This document shows positions 12,301 through 23,078 of a stretch of 64,000 nucleotides of DNA, in pieces. Made by a program: the position numbers and the translations under genes. The number at the start of each line of letters is the position of its first letter. The stretch's first letter is position 1. The DNA is from Amoebophrya sp. A120. Its lineage: Eukaryota; Sar; Dinophyceae; Syndiniales; Amoebophryaceae. The DNA lies in assembly GCA_905178155.1 (NCBI GenBank), contig CAJINV010000001.1, positions 4,630,747-4,694,746 on the forward strand. The letters are read 5' to 3'. A model generated the notes under the pieces. It was given only the letters and a program-made list of their open reading frames with translations, ran no database searches and was not told where the DNA came from.

Positions 12301-15300
12301 GTGCGCCTCGTCGCCGAGGACCCCTACTTGGGGATGGATCTGGTCTGGTGGCGGGAGAAGCTCCGCGCCGAGACCGCGGTCACATTCGCGCTCGTAGAGA
12401 AGGTCCGACTCTACTGCGTGGCGTACCTCTTGCTGCAGTCGCGCCTCACGCAAACCCGCGCAGTTTTGCGAGAGTTGGCCGCGGCCCAGCAGCCCGACCA
12501 TGTTGCGGGTGTGCAGCCACCACACGAACTGACGGAGACGGCGGCGCGGAACTTGTGGGACCTAGGCCTGTCCCAGTGCATGCGGTACGACCCGGCGGTG
12601 TACCCGATGTACCTCGCGTTTGACGCCACCCAGGGCTTGATGATGTGGCCGGCGCAGGTGGAGACCCTGAAAAAGCTCGTGCAGCGCGAAGTACACCTCC
12701 TGGAAACGGGTCAAATCGTGAAGACCTCGGGCTTCTCGCCGCGGCTCCTCCGGCAGCCCTTGTTCAGCAGTCCGCTGGTGGCCCTACCAAATGAAATCAG
12801 CAGTGCAGCCTCGTCCGGCGTTTTGTGGCGCGTGACCGGGTTCGGCGAGGACAAGCGCTGGGTCGAGGTGACGCACCCAGCAGGTGCTGGTCTTGAGGCC
12901 GGTGGCCCCACCAGCACGACCACCGGATTTGTGTGGTACACGGACTTGCAAGTTCCGGACTCCGTCTTCCTTCCGGGCGAGCGCGTGCGCTTCCGCTCGC
13001 TGCCGGCGGGAGGAGATCAGTCCGTCGTGCGGAACGGCAGTTTCGCGCGGGTGCGGTACGTCGCGAACAGCAGCGAGGGCGTGCAGACCGCGGACGCGTT
13101 CCTGGTGCTGGAGCTGGAGGAGCAGCCCGGAGCCGCGCAGCAGCCTCCGTACACCCCGGTCACGGTGAAGCTGGACTACCCAACCGCGTACGCGGCGTTG
13201 GAGCGCGTGGAAGATGAAGCGGAGTCCTCGTCCTCGCCGGGCAGCACGCAGCTCACCTCGTTCACCAGCGTGTCCGAGCAGCTGCGCATGGGCGCCGGGA
13301 AAACCAAAGTGTTGTCGGGCCTATGCATTGCAAAAGTATCGTACTAGTATAAATTGCATTACAAATTTTATCAGAAAGAAAAATGGAATTTGTAATGCTA
13401 ATTCAGGTAAAAAGGTCGGTTTGTCATGCATGACTGCAATTCATACGAGTACGATACTTTTGCACAGGATAGGGCCGGACCCTCGCGACCGTGGGCAGCA
13501 CGCACCGCATCCCGGTCTTGGTGTTCACCGACGCCCTGCACGCGTCCAACACGCAGGACATCCGCAGCACCGTACGCACGCAGGGCAAGGACGTCGAGGT
13601 TTTGTCCTTCGCGGTGCACGCGAACGGCACAGTGGGCTACCTGTCCTGGCTAAAGAACAAGCTCCTGGAAGCGAAGCGCACGGGCCAAGTGATTTTCACA
13701 GCGAAGGCGAAGGATCTGCAGGGCCTGGTGGCGGCCGTTAACCTGAAGTTCGAGAAGCTGCGCACGTTGATGCGCCAGGTGCACGACTCGCAGATGTGGA
13801 TCGAGCGCGAACGCCGCGCCCAACCGGATGCAGTCGGTGCGGAGGAGGACGACGACGAGATGGAACAGCGGCTCTACGCGCAGTGGCTCGGCAGCATGCG
13901 TCGCAATGTGCAAGCCAATGATGTCCTGGAGGGTATGAATCAGGAGTATCGCAACTGCGTCGTCAAGGTTCTGGGCATGGACGAGGGACGCCTCGCGCGA
14001 AAGGAGCGCCCGGAGCCGGAGTGCGCCAACGGCGAGTCGGCCCTGGCGCCCCTGCAAGAAAGGGCGTACCAGGCCGGGGAGACCATGCGGGTGCTGTTGC
14101 TGCTGTTCGAGGTGCTCGACATTCTGTCCAGCGACGGCCACACGCTGTTCGACGAAGTGGATTCCTTGCTGGCCTGGAACAAGCAGCTGAATCTTCCGGC
14201 GGGCGACCGCATGCCGGTTCCGGCCACCTCTATCAATGAGGTCATGAAGATCTGGTGGGAGTTGCTGATGTGCGACAGCCACGAACTCGCGGAGGAAGTA
14301 GTAGGCTCGGGAAGCGCTGGCCCCGCTGCAGTCCAACCACCTGCGGCCGCGAGTCCTTCACCTCTTCGTGGCCCAGATGGCGCACCGGCCGCGCCGGCTA
14401 CTGCTGCGCAAGCAACGACTGCTGCCGCCGGCCTGGCCCGGACGAGGACCACTCCTGCGCCGCGGTACAAACGGGTTCTGGATTTGGTCGTGCGGAACGC
14501 GCACAGCAAGATGCCGCAGTCCTTCTACGACGAGTCGATTCTGCCGAAACTGGCCGACGATGTTTGCCGCCGGCTGGTCAAGGAGACGCTGGGAAAACCA
14601 CAGAAGCGGCCGGGGGACGACGTGGCCAAGGTTCGGTTCGGGGAGGGCCAGTTGCAGCGGCAGCAGGACAACTGCAAGGGCTTTCTGCTGTCCACTTCGC
14701 TGCACCACTTTTCCAGGGACAACAAGGGAATGGCGCTGGACGCATGGAGCTTCATCAACACACTCCCGCGAACCGTCCCGCTGTACGACCAGGTCCGCGA
14801 GAGCGGATCCGCGGCCAAGCACGTGCTCGGGAACATCGCGCGCGAGTCGCTGTCCAAGCAAACCAACGTGCACTACGGGCGCAGCCAGATTGTGCACGAC
14901 TTCGAGGGGGCCATGCCCTACAAGGCCGCGGAGACCCCGAGCGAGTCTTCCAAAACGGAGATGTCGCTCTACAAGGACGTGTACGAAGCCATGAGCAAGA
15001 CCATACTGACCTACCTGTCCGAACCGTGGGACGCGGAGATGGCGACGAAGGACGTGTTCGTACTGCCCGGGTTTGCGACCTCCACCGAGAGCATCAGCCA
15101 GCGACTGGCGCAACAAGCCCAGCAGGCCGGACCGCTCGCGCAAAAGAGTCGCCGCGTCCCGCAGAAGATCAGCGAGCTGCACTACCAGACGCGCCGCCTG
15201 ATCAAGCTGATCCGCCGCGAGTGCCGCGAGAATTTCGGCCGGAGTGACACGGACCACGCGCTCAAGCCGCCGGACAACTTCTTCCTTGGTGTCGAAAAAT

Positions 15301-17544
15301 TTTCCGAGGAGCTGAGCCGGATCCTGGCCGAAGAGCATGTACACGTCAACAACCTAGAAGGTGGTCCAGAGCAAGCTCATGGTCCTCCACCCCGGATCAA
15401 CATCAACAACCCCGGTAGAAGTTCTGCCAGAGCGCCGGCAGGAGCAGCTGCGCTACCTCCTGCGGCAACTGCGGGTCGTTCCACCCCAGCAGCTGCGTCC
15501 CACGAGGGTGCTCCTGGTGCGACGTCGACAACCGCCACCGAGGCGCCGGAACCGAAGTGGGCGCCGCTGGAGAAGGCACTTTGGGAGGAGGGCGACGAGG
15601 AGGGGCTGCCCACGTTCGCCACCGTGGTGCGGTTCCGCCACCTGCTGGAGCGGAACCGGACCAACACGCTGGTCGTGCCGGCGCTGCTGATGTGGTACCT
15701 GAGCCGCATGGTGTTCCCGGACAAGCACCAGCTGTCGCTGTACGCGGTCCAGGCCAACGCCGGGTCGGTGGAGCTGGCCACGCTGACCCACCAGAGCCAG
15801 GGCTTCTCCGGCACCACGGCGGACGAGATGACCCAGGCGCTGAACACGCAGAAGGCCATGACGCGCGTCGACCGGCGGGGTCGCGGCGAGTTGGCGGTCA
15901 CGTACACGGACGAGTTCGACACGGCCGAAGAGGTGCGGCACGTCCTCCTGAACGGCCACACCTCCGTTCTGGACAACCTGGACGAGAAGTTGCTGCAACG
16001 CCCGGACCGGTTCCTCTTCGAGGTCGCGCGCCGGTCGAACGTGGACGACCAGCACCGGACGGAGGGCAGTTACCCCGGCTACCACTACCGGGACTACGTG
16101 GGAGGAACGTTGCAGCCCAGAGAGCTCCAGCCTGAGAACCGGCCGGCGGCGGTGAAGTTCCACGAGTTTTCGGCCTTCATCGACGCGGGGGCCTACTTCA
16201 GCATGAACAAAATGCCGCGGAAGGAGGTCGCGTGCCGGCTGCTGTACGCGTGGAACACGCTGAACGCGGACAAGGACGTTATCGCGTTCTACGAGGACAA
16301 GACGCCGGGCCAGTCCACGTTGATGTTGTACCGGTACCAGACCCTTTTCCCCTCCGGGCGTTTCCCCGGCGCGTCGGCTGCCGTGGCCGACCGGCGGGGA
16401 CGTGAGGACAACGGTTGGCTGGACGGGGTGTGTGCGAAGCGATGGCACCGGGAGGACGAAGCGCACGCAGTGTACACGACCGGGGAGGAAGACCGGGACT
16501 ACTGGTGCCCGTCGGATGACGAGGAACAATACGTGCAGAGCCAGTGCGACGCCGCGGTGCTGCCGGCCCCGCTGGAAGTGATCGGGAGTCAGTACGAGAG
16601 CATCGCCGAGGCAGCGGGCTTTGCGTCCGTGCAGGAGCTCGAGTGGCACTTGGTGATGTACTACGACCAGGCGCACGTTATCGGGGCCGACGTGAAGTGG
16701 AAGAACCGCGCGCTGATGTCCCTGTCCGACAAGACCGGGCGCGACGCGGCGGCCCAGGGTGCGATGCGCGCGCGCGGGCTGTTCAAACCTCCGCTTCCCC
16801 AGTACCAGTTCATCACGTTCGTGATTGAGCGCCGCGTTTCCGAGGTCATCAAGCGGTTCCGAGCGGACGCAAAGGCGCTTCCCGCACTGGACGAAGACGA
16901 GGCAGCTTTCCGTGCCCTTCCAGAGGCCGAGCGGCAACAACGGGTCCTCGCGCACAACAAGGAAACCCGGCGTCGCAACCACACACGCGTGCGCTACTTC
17001 CTGACCGAGATGGAACGAACGGTGGCAGAACAGGCGGCAGCTGGAGCCGCACCGCCCGCCGCCGCGGACGGCTCTGGTGCCAGTGGTTCTTCTGCAAGCG
17101 GTGCGCGATCCGTCGCGGCCGCGGTGCAACAACTGAATCACGCCGGTCGTGAGTTTCAGATCAGTCTGGATCGCACAAGTGGCGAAATCGGGGTGCAGGA
17201 AGAAGCTGTTGTGGCTCCCGCAAGCCAGCCGGGCACACCGACCGAACCAGGCGGCTCCGCCGACGGGAGTGAGGAGGAGGACGAGGACGACGCAGCAGTG
17301 CCGCAGGCCCTTGTAGCGGAAGCGGACGCAAGGTTCAGCGACGAGGGAGATCTTCGCGTGCGGGATTTGGCTGCCTACGCCTGGCACCTGCAGGACGAGG
17401 TACTAGTTGTACCCTTTGAGTTGTGCAGTATGCGTTCCTGATGTAGTCACATGATAGACAAGATCATGATATTGTGGTTGCGAAGATACTTGTTTTTAGC
17501 ATTTCATCATGCACGTTTAGAAGAAGGCAGAGGCACTGAACTAG
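388..17544 (+). CDS. Giant RING-finger plus DUF3638/DUF3645 helicase-like protein
   Basis: Approximate exons: 388-1012, 1275-1479, 1804-~2040, ~2310-2842, 3032-3474, 3789-4636, 5109-5570, 5783-6427, 6847-6980, 7265-7623, 7930-9037, ~9481-9918, ~10396-13321, 13477-17399, 17521-17544. The frame is kept throughout from 3032. Family signals: a segment with NPMTGAAMLVEG (~6030) like the region N-terminal to DUF3638; a RING finger (8606-8775); Walker A GAGKTK (~13297); a Walker B-like DEVDSLL (~14152); GFSGTT (~15807); and HVIGADVKWKNRALMSLSD (~16674), matching the family's GTD-like C-terminal motif. The family is known as giant, functionally uncharacterised proteins of fungi and protists. Gene unity upstream of 3032 is inference. 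The last micro-exon (ending EKKAEALN) is tentative; the protein may instead continue into 17626-23078. The start could lie upstream of the window. Confidence 0.6.
1480..1798 (+). mobile_element. Introner-like element, family B, forward
   Basis: Starts TATCAAAATGAAAAATCCCC and ends in the matching inverted repeat GGGGGGATTTTTTCC...AATA. Flanked by CGGAG at 1475-1479 and 1799-1803. Excising the element plus one copy leaves GAAGCGGAGCACAAC in one open frame. Confidence 0.9.
3475..3783 (+). mobile_element. Introner-like element, family C, forward
   Basis: TATTACAGGGAAAAATGC... with the inverted end GAGGGCATTTTTCCTGACAATA; GTGGT duplicated at 3470-3474 and 3784-3788. Removal gives PQVVVQSLGEG in frame. 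Confidence 0.9.
4637..5109 (+). mobile_element. Decayed introner-like element, family A2
   Basis: The left end TATCAAATGCAACTAGG and right end CCTAGACGTGTTTACAG...GGATA are diverged family A termini. The interior shares CTTTTGCT...GAGAGATTT words with the elements at 7624 and 50162. No target duplication remains. The frame is restored only by a slightly shifted border (about 5108/5109). Confidence 0.65.
5571..5777 (+). mobile_element. Introner-like element, family D
   Basis: TATCCAAGAAAAAAAGATTG at the left pairs with CAATGTTTTTTTCCTGCATA at the right. GGAGA is duplicated (5566-5570, 5778-5782). Removal joins DQMEKHDLARARL. Confidence 0.9.
6428..6841 (+). mobile_element. Introner-like element, family A, forward, long copy
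   Basis: Terminus TATCAAATGCAAAAATGTCT followed by GGGTCTGGAAG; the right end is CTTCCTGACCCAGACATTTC...GTATA. GACGA is duplicated. At 414 bp it is longer than its relatives (~250-300 bp), with extra interior DNA. Confidence 0.85.
6981..7259 (+). mobile_element. Introner-like element, family E
   Basis: TATCCTGAGTAAAAACGTCC pairs with ACGTTTTTACTCAGGATA. TCCCC is duplicated (6976-6980, 7260-7264). Only 139 bp of exon separates it from the previous element's end. Removal joins PLIPSGVVSHPQA. Confidence 0.9.
7624..7924 (+). mobile_element. Introner-like element, family A2, forward
   Basis: TATGAAGTGCAAGTATG...GTCTGGGTC and CTTCCAGACCCAGATC...GCATA are diverged family A ends. ATTTC is duplicated (7619-7623, 7925-7929). 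Removal joins MGISVEAQLSWE. Confidence 0.85.
8606..8775 (+). other. RING-type zinc finger inside the giant gene
   Basis: The frame reads CPICLDDID, then a Cys in YVYCAGG, a His/Cys pair in HYFHKAC and a final CPLCREAGG. This is the spacing of a RING/RING-H2 cross-brace domain, the usual E2-binding module of ubiquitin ligases. It lies in the long exon 7930-9037. The exon's other parts are Arg/Ala/Gln-rich and unrecognised. Ligase activity is inference. Confidence 0.75.
9038..9478 (+). mobile_element. Introner-like element, family I
   Basis: TATGGAAGTGCCATGCGGGG pairs with the right end CCCACCTGGTGCTTCCATA. No clean duplication is seen and the frame needs the border moved by 2 nt (to 9480), so the copy is probably old. 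Confidence 0.65.
9919..10393 (+). mobile_element. Possible introner-like element, unclassified
   Basis: TATCGCGATTACAAGAACTC faces a partly complementary right end TTTTTTCATCGTGATA. The coding frame closes near 9920 and reopens at 10396 (PRKAIEAFAKAEAS). Borders and duplication are uncertain. Confidence 0.45.
13270..16870 (+). other. DUF3638/DUF3645-like P-loop core
   Basis: Once the element at 13322 is removed, the frame runs from QLRMGAGKTKVLSG (P-loop) into GRTLATVGSTHRIPVLVFT, then DEVDSLLAWNKQLNLPAG (motif II-like). Further on come NTLVVPALLMWYL, QGFSGTTADEMTQ and AFIDAGAYFSMNK. The last part is a GTD/VTL-like block (IGADVKWKNRALMSLSD) ending with a QGAMRARG arginine-finger-like segment. 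Order and spacing follow the family. Similarity was judged from memory, not from a search. Confidence 0.65.
13322..13471 (+). mobile_element. Introner-like element, family F (150 bp)
   Basis: TATGCATTGCAAAAGTATCG pairs with CGATACTTTTGCACAGGATA. GGGCC is duplicated (13317-13321, 13472-13476). It sits seven codons after the Walker A Lys; removal gives KVLSGRTLATVGS. Confidence 0.92.
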
Positions 17545-17625
17545 AAGGTATTGACCCAAAAGTTTTTAATATTGGTTTTCGATTCTTGTTACTTCCGTAT
17601 AGTAAAAGTTGTACATGAAAATAAC

Positions 17626-20600
17626 ATGAAACAGGGCGAGAAGCGCAACTTCGCAATGTCGATTCCGATGCAGCTGACGGCTATGACGCGTGCGCTGCTT
17701 GGCACGCTTCGGGGCGTGGCGTTTTTTCGGCCGTACCTCGGCAACATCCCGGACGACGAGAGCGCGCTGGGCCAAATGCTGCGCACAGACACCGAGTACG
17801 AGTACTGGCGGCAGACTGAGGTCGCGGCCCCGTCCGCCGAGGACACGCTGCGTGCCTTCCAGATCGCGTTGGGTGTGCACGACCGTATCAAGGACTTCAT
17901 GCTGGTCTCGTACGAGAACCCGGAGTGGGTGTGGCAGACCTACAGTCCGGTCAAGTACATGGTGAATCCGCTGGACAACGTGAAGGGCTCGGTGGTGGGC
18001 ATGGCCCGCAGCCTCCGGTGGAACGTGGGGGCGCTGGTCCCCGCACAGATGCTGCGAGCGTGGGAGCGCGCCACCTACCTGTGGGTGGAGCGCGCGAACC
18101 TGCACCTGGACAAGCTGCCCACCCGCGTACTGGGGTCGAAGGACACCCACTCGGACCCGAACGGGGCGGAGGTACAGACGGAGGTGCAGCTGGAGCTGGA
18201 GCAGGACCTGCAGCTCGAAGTCGGCCTCCAGCTGGACGAGGCGCCCCTGGCGCGCGACCTTCGAGCGAAAGCGACCAATAAGTACGGATTGGTGGCGCCT
18301 TTGGTGGTCGCCGACAACGAAAACATCAACACCTTCGGCGACCGTTGGGTTCGGCAACACGTTGCACTGCGGCTCCCTGGGATGAACCGTGACAGAGTGG
18401 AGGACTGGGTCGGTCGTTCGGACCAAGGGCGGATTCCGATCCGGGGGGGCTACAGTCTCCTTCCCGCATTCTACGCGGCGGACGCCAGTTTGCCCTCCTT
18501 CTACCGCTGGTCCAGCTTCACCGCCGTCGCAATCCGCGCGACCGCGAATCTCGTCGCGCGAGCCGCGCCGCTGGCTTTGCCGCTCGCGGACCAGGCACAA
18601 CGCGCGGGCGAAGAGCGCGCTAGGGTGCTCGACTTCCTGAAAAACGACAGCGAGCTGTTCCGGGGAACCGTGCGCGCGCGCACCATCCTGGGCGAGATGC
18701 AGAGACACGCGGCCCCGTCCTGGCGTGTGCTGACGGACGACCCGAACCTGGTGTCTCCAGACCTGTACTTGTCCAGCGATGCCGCGCAGCCCTGGGAGGG
18801 GCTGCAGTCCTGGAAAACCTTCCTGCGGCCGATGGAGCGGTACCTACAGAAGGCGTTGCTGGTGGAGGACAAGCGGGTGCGTAGCATGACCTTCCAGCTC
18901 GAAGTCAACACCTTTTTCGAGGTACCGAACTTGTCCGAGCAAGAGAGGATCGCCGTGCGCGAGTGGGCGGTGCTGAAGCGGAACGGCAATCTGGAGCAGG
19001 AGGTCGGGAGGCCGGTCCGCCGCGGGAACGGGGCGATCACCGACCTGTCGCGCCCCAGCCAACTTGCTATCACCGCGCTGGGCTTGTGGCCGCGGGCGCC
19101 TGGGACTCCGCCGGAACCGAAACCTGCGGCCACGCGCGCGCGGCGGGCGCTATTCGAGAAGGTCCTGGCGCAGTTGGAGAAATCGCGGTTACTGGAGGCC
19201 ATGGTGCGGAACCCGATCGAGAAGAAATACAGCCTGTTACTGCAGAACCCTCTGGACGAGGTGGCGCAGCCGAACCTGCGCAAGTTCGAGCGGGAGCAGG
19301 GCAAGCGGCTGGCGCGCAGTTTGGACGATGCCAGCAAGAGGGAATTGGAGGCCGAGTTGAAGAGGATTCTATTTGGGGATTCCAACCAGCTGCTGTCATT
19401 TGTGGCCAACGAGGAAGTACAAGAGCCCGTCTCTGCAGTACCTGCTGCCGTGGCGGTTGTGGATCCGGCAGCCGGAGAACCCGCGCAGCCGGCACCCGTA
19501 GAACCCGCACTGCCGGCAGCCGGAGTACCAGTGCCGCCCGCGGCCGGAGCACGCTCACCGCCGGCAGCCGTAGAACCTGCGCAGCCGGCAGCCGTAGAAC
19601 CCGCACAGCCGTCAGCCGGAGTACCAGTGCCACCAGCGGCCGGAGAACCCGCACAGCCGCCAGCCGGAGTACCCGTGCAGCCGGCAGCCGTAGAACCCGC
19701 ACAGCCGTCAGCCGGAGTACCCGCACCGCCAGCGGCCGGACAGCCCGCTGCATCCACTACGGCTCCACGGCCCAAAGCACGCCCGGCCGCGAAGCAAGCT
19801 GCACGCGGTGCGGCGCACAATGCTTTCGATGCCATCGACCTTTCGCTCTTATCGGCAAAATTCTCGCCACGCTCGCAGGAAGATGTCAGGGATGCAGATG
19901 CTAACAGAGCGCTCTGGGTGCATTCCAGCGGCGAAGACAGTGACTTTGTTGATCATTCTGGCGGGGAAGCGAGCGACGCAGCTACGCAACCGTCGCCGAG
20001 CGCTTTGCGCCGGGAGGACCGCACGCTTACGCTGACTTTCTCTCTGTCAGTCAAAGACTCGTTCTTCAACGCGGGGGAGGGCGAGCATCCGGTCACCAGC
20101 CCGGGCGGCGTGAAACTGCGTGCCGCGTTGAACGCGCTGCGGTCTCTCGTTCAGGACGCTGTCACCACCGAAAACAACCGGGGAATCCTCACCCTCAAGG
20201 AACTTAAGCCTGCGCCGAAACCGACGGCCGTTCCGCAGCAGCCACAGAGCGTGGCGGATGGACACCGAGTTGTTTCTCCCGCAGCTACTGCTGAGCAGCA
20301 GCAGGCACAAGGCGCGGTGATTGGCGTTAGAACTCCTGCTGTGCCGGCGACCGCGGATCAGCAGCCGCTGTCGCCGGGCGCTGCGGGCGATGCGGCCGCT
20401 CCGGCGGGTACCTCGCAAGACGGAGCAACAGGACGAGATCCCGCGACCGCACAACCGGCCCCGGCGTCCCCTTCCGATGGTGCGAGCTCGGATTCTTCAC
20501 CAGAACCACCGGAGGATGGGGCGGCCCGCAACCTTGAACCGGACACGACCCGTGGCTGGTTCCAGGACGGCGTTGCGCTTGAGGACGCCGCGCAGGACTT

Positions 20601-23078
20601 CGAGGTGCCACTGCAGCTGGCGGCCCCCGAGAAGTTAATTCAACTGCAAACCGCACTGCACAAGTTTTTCTACGCGGATAGCCCCTCGCCCTCCAAGAGT
20701 CTCGTCGCACGGTTCGCCGTGGGGAAGGAGCTGTCGTTGTACACGCGGAACATGAGCCCCGACTTCCTGACGGGCACGGACGAGGTGACCGAAGCGCAGG
20801 CGAACGAACTAGCCGTGCTGCGACACCGCATGGTGTTCCTGACGAACATCGAAACCACACGATTCGTCACGCTGCTGCGAACCTTGCAAAACGGCGGGGT
20901 TCCGGAAGCGCAGCGGTTGCGCCCCGGGCAGGAGTGCGACTCGGCGAGTCAGGCGTTCCAGCGCAGCAGCTTGCGCAGCGTTTGGGTCGTGGACCACATG
21001 GGCGCCGTGGCCGGAACTGCTTGTTGGCGCCCGAGTTTGCAAACGCCGACCCTGCAGCTGCAAAGGCACTTCCGCGAAGTCTTCCCCGCCGCGAAGGAAA
21101 CGGCGGAGCGGGTTCTGCTAGAAAACTCCCCGGACGACAAACGCCTTCAGGCCGAGAATGTCATGTTCTCTTTCCGCAATGTTGCCGCTGGTCCAGCGGG
21201 GGCACAGCAGGAACCAGGAGTGGCGGGCAAGGCCGACGCCCGCGACATCCTGCAGGGCAGCAAGCTGGAGCTGCTGAACATCGTGCACGACCGGGCGCGC
21301 GGGAAGTTGCTAGCACAAAGCATCTTCCTGAAGCGCGGCATTCAAAATCTGTTGCAGCACATGCGCGAGTTGAAGTTGGTCAATACACGACAGCAGCTGC
21401 CGGAGTCGAAAACGCTGCAAGAGGGCGAGCGGGTGATCGTCTTGAACGAGCCGAACCCAAACGCCGGCAGAGAGTTCTGTCCGGTCCGCATCCGCACCGA
21501 GTTGGTGCCCATTCCGGTCCAGGCTCCGTCCGCCCCGGTTTCATCAGGCGGCTTCCTCGCGCCGCGTCCAGCAGGTAGTCAAGGACAAGCTTCATCTTTG
21601 CCGCCACAACAGGGTGAAGACGCTGCGCCAGAAGAAGATCCCGCGACAGAGCGTCGAGGACGAACTGCATCTTTGCCGCCACAAGCAGGTAGCCAACAGA
21701 CTGTTGCGCCGCAGCAGGGGGCTGGAGCAGACCCCGCGGCAGGAGTTCCAGGTGCTCGATCGTCGCCGGTTGTTCCAACCGCTGGCCCGCTGCAGGGCGC
21801 AACACCAGAGCCGGCAGCAACACCAGAGTCGGCCGCACCTAGGGGACGAGCCTCATCGCAGCCACCAGCAGGGGGTGCTCCGCATGGTGGAGGTCTAGCA
21901 GCTGCGTCCGCATCGGGAAGTGGTCAAGGGCGAACTTCGTCTGTGCCCCCTATGATGAGAATTAGACAAGGAGAAACAATATTCCAACCGTTGGCGCCGA
22001 CCCACCCTCTGATTGCGGAAACTGCCACCTGTTTGTACGGCTACAAGGAGGTCGGTCGCCGGCGTCGCGTGATTTTGTTCGATGAAGAGACCACGGTCCA
22101 AGGGGTACAGCAACTCGTGCGGGACGAAATCAACGCGCGCAACGACGGTCAGCAGACGCGGTTCAAGCTTGTGGTCGGCGCGCCGCTGCAGGCGGTTCAC
22201 GCCCTGCTTCCGGAGTCGCTGCAGGGCGCGGCTGCCTCGCCGCAGCAGGAGGCACGCAAGCGGCTGGTGGCACGGTTCCTGCCGAACGTGGAGCGGCCGG
22301 ATCAGACCGCGGCGCGCAACTACCTGCTGTCCCTGACGAGAGACGGCTCGCCGCGCCCGCGTTATTACGACGTTCCGGGACTGAAAACCTCCTCGCACCA
22401 GGAAAAGCAAGCCGTGAAAAATGTGTACATCGACAACCTGCTCGGCGCGGACGAGGAGGAGGAAGCAGAAGACCGCGCCGGCGGAGGCGGAGGCGGAGCG
22501 ACCGACGGGGCGGGTGCTCCTGGCTCGCCTCGCCCGGGTGTAGCAACTACGGGCGGCAACCGCAATCAGCGTCCGGTGCGGACGACGCCGTGGGACGACC
22601 TGGACGTGCGCGATCGCCGCCTGGCCCTGCTGCTCGCCTCCGTGCTGGCCAAGCCGGACCAGGACGCGCAACTGGAACTCGACCGCGACATGCTGCAGAC
22701 GAGCAAAGAGGTGAAGGCGCTGCTACCGCTGGAGCGCCAAGCCAAGGTGTCCAGTTCGCTGAACCATATCAAATGTAAAAATGTCTGGGTCTGGAAGCTT
22801 GCCAGGTTTGTGATGCATATTTTGGAATACTTTTGATGTCTGTGATGCATGCTCTAGCATGACAGATTTTTCGAGGCCTTTGTGATGCCTCTACCGCATG
22901 AGAAATGCCCTCTCCACGTAGCACAAACTGAAGTCCTTTTGCTGATCATGCAACACAAATCTTTAGAATGAATCCAAACACAGCATCACAAGTTGCAACC
23001 TTCCAGACCCGGACAACATTTTTGCAATTCATAAACCAGCGGCTCATGCAACTCCGGTCGGGCCGCGACGACCTGTAA
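17626..23078 (+). CDS. Unrecognised 1,726-residue protein with Pro/Ala repeats
   Basis: Two exons, 17626-22766 and 23039-23078, join across an introner-like element. The joined end reads SSLNQRLMQLRSGRDDL followed by TAA. The N-terminal third looks globular, with a repeated Glu/Leu block near 18180. The middle is a Pro/Ala/Val/Glu repeat (19459-19750). Ser/Pro-rich linkers follow, with four copies of a GRxSSxPP-like motif (21580-21955). A second structured part has a Glu-rich then Gly-rich tail near 22460-22500. I recognise no family. Only about 80 bp separate it from the proposed end of the preceding gene, unlike the ~1-kb gaps elsewhere. It may therefore be the C-terminal part of that gene, joined by an intron starting GTACTA at 17400. 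Confidence 0.6.
19459..19750 (+). repeat. In-frame Pro/Ala/Val/Glu/Gln repeat
   Basis: About nine or ten imperfect copies of a roughly 30-bp unit encode variants of PAAVEPAQPAAGVP and PAGEPAQP. Units are nearly identical at the DNA level around 19570-19720, which points to recent unequal exchange or slippage. The product would be an extended, disordered linker. Confidence 0.75.
21580..21955 (+). repeat. Dispersed GRxSSxPP peptide motif, four copies
   Basis: The frame contains GQASSLPPQ, GRTASLPPQ, GRASSQPPA and GRTSSVPPM, separated by Ala/Pro/Gln-rich linkers of 15-50 residues. The DNA around the first two copies is also alike (CATCTTTGCCGCCACAA). The motif resembles basic-Ser phosphorylation and docking sites; that role is inference. 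Confidence 0.6.
22767..23033 (+). mobile_element. Introner-like element, family A1, forward
   Basis: TATCAAATGTAAAAATGTCT...GGTCTGGAAG and CTTCCAGACCCGGAC...CATA; AACCA duplicated (22762-22766, 23034-23038). The interior is nearly collinear with the copies at 31666 and 44313. Confidence 0.92.

Noticed and set aside
15453-17387. 644-codon antisense ORF
   Set aside because: It is the complement of the helicase-like exon, whose + frame carries conserved motifs; the antisense product is Arg/Val/Leu low-complexity.
18501-19835. 444-codon antisense ORF
   Set aside because: Shadow of the Pro/Ala repeat exon; no conserved features.
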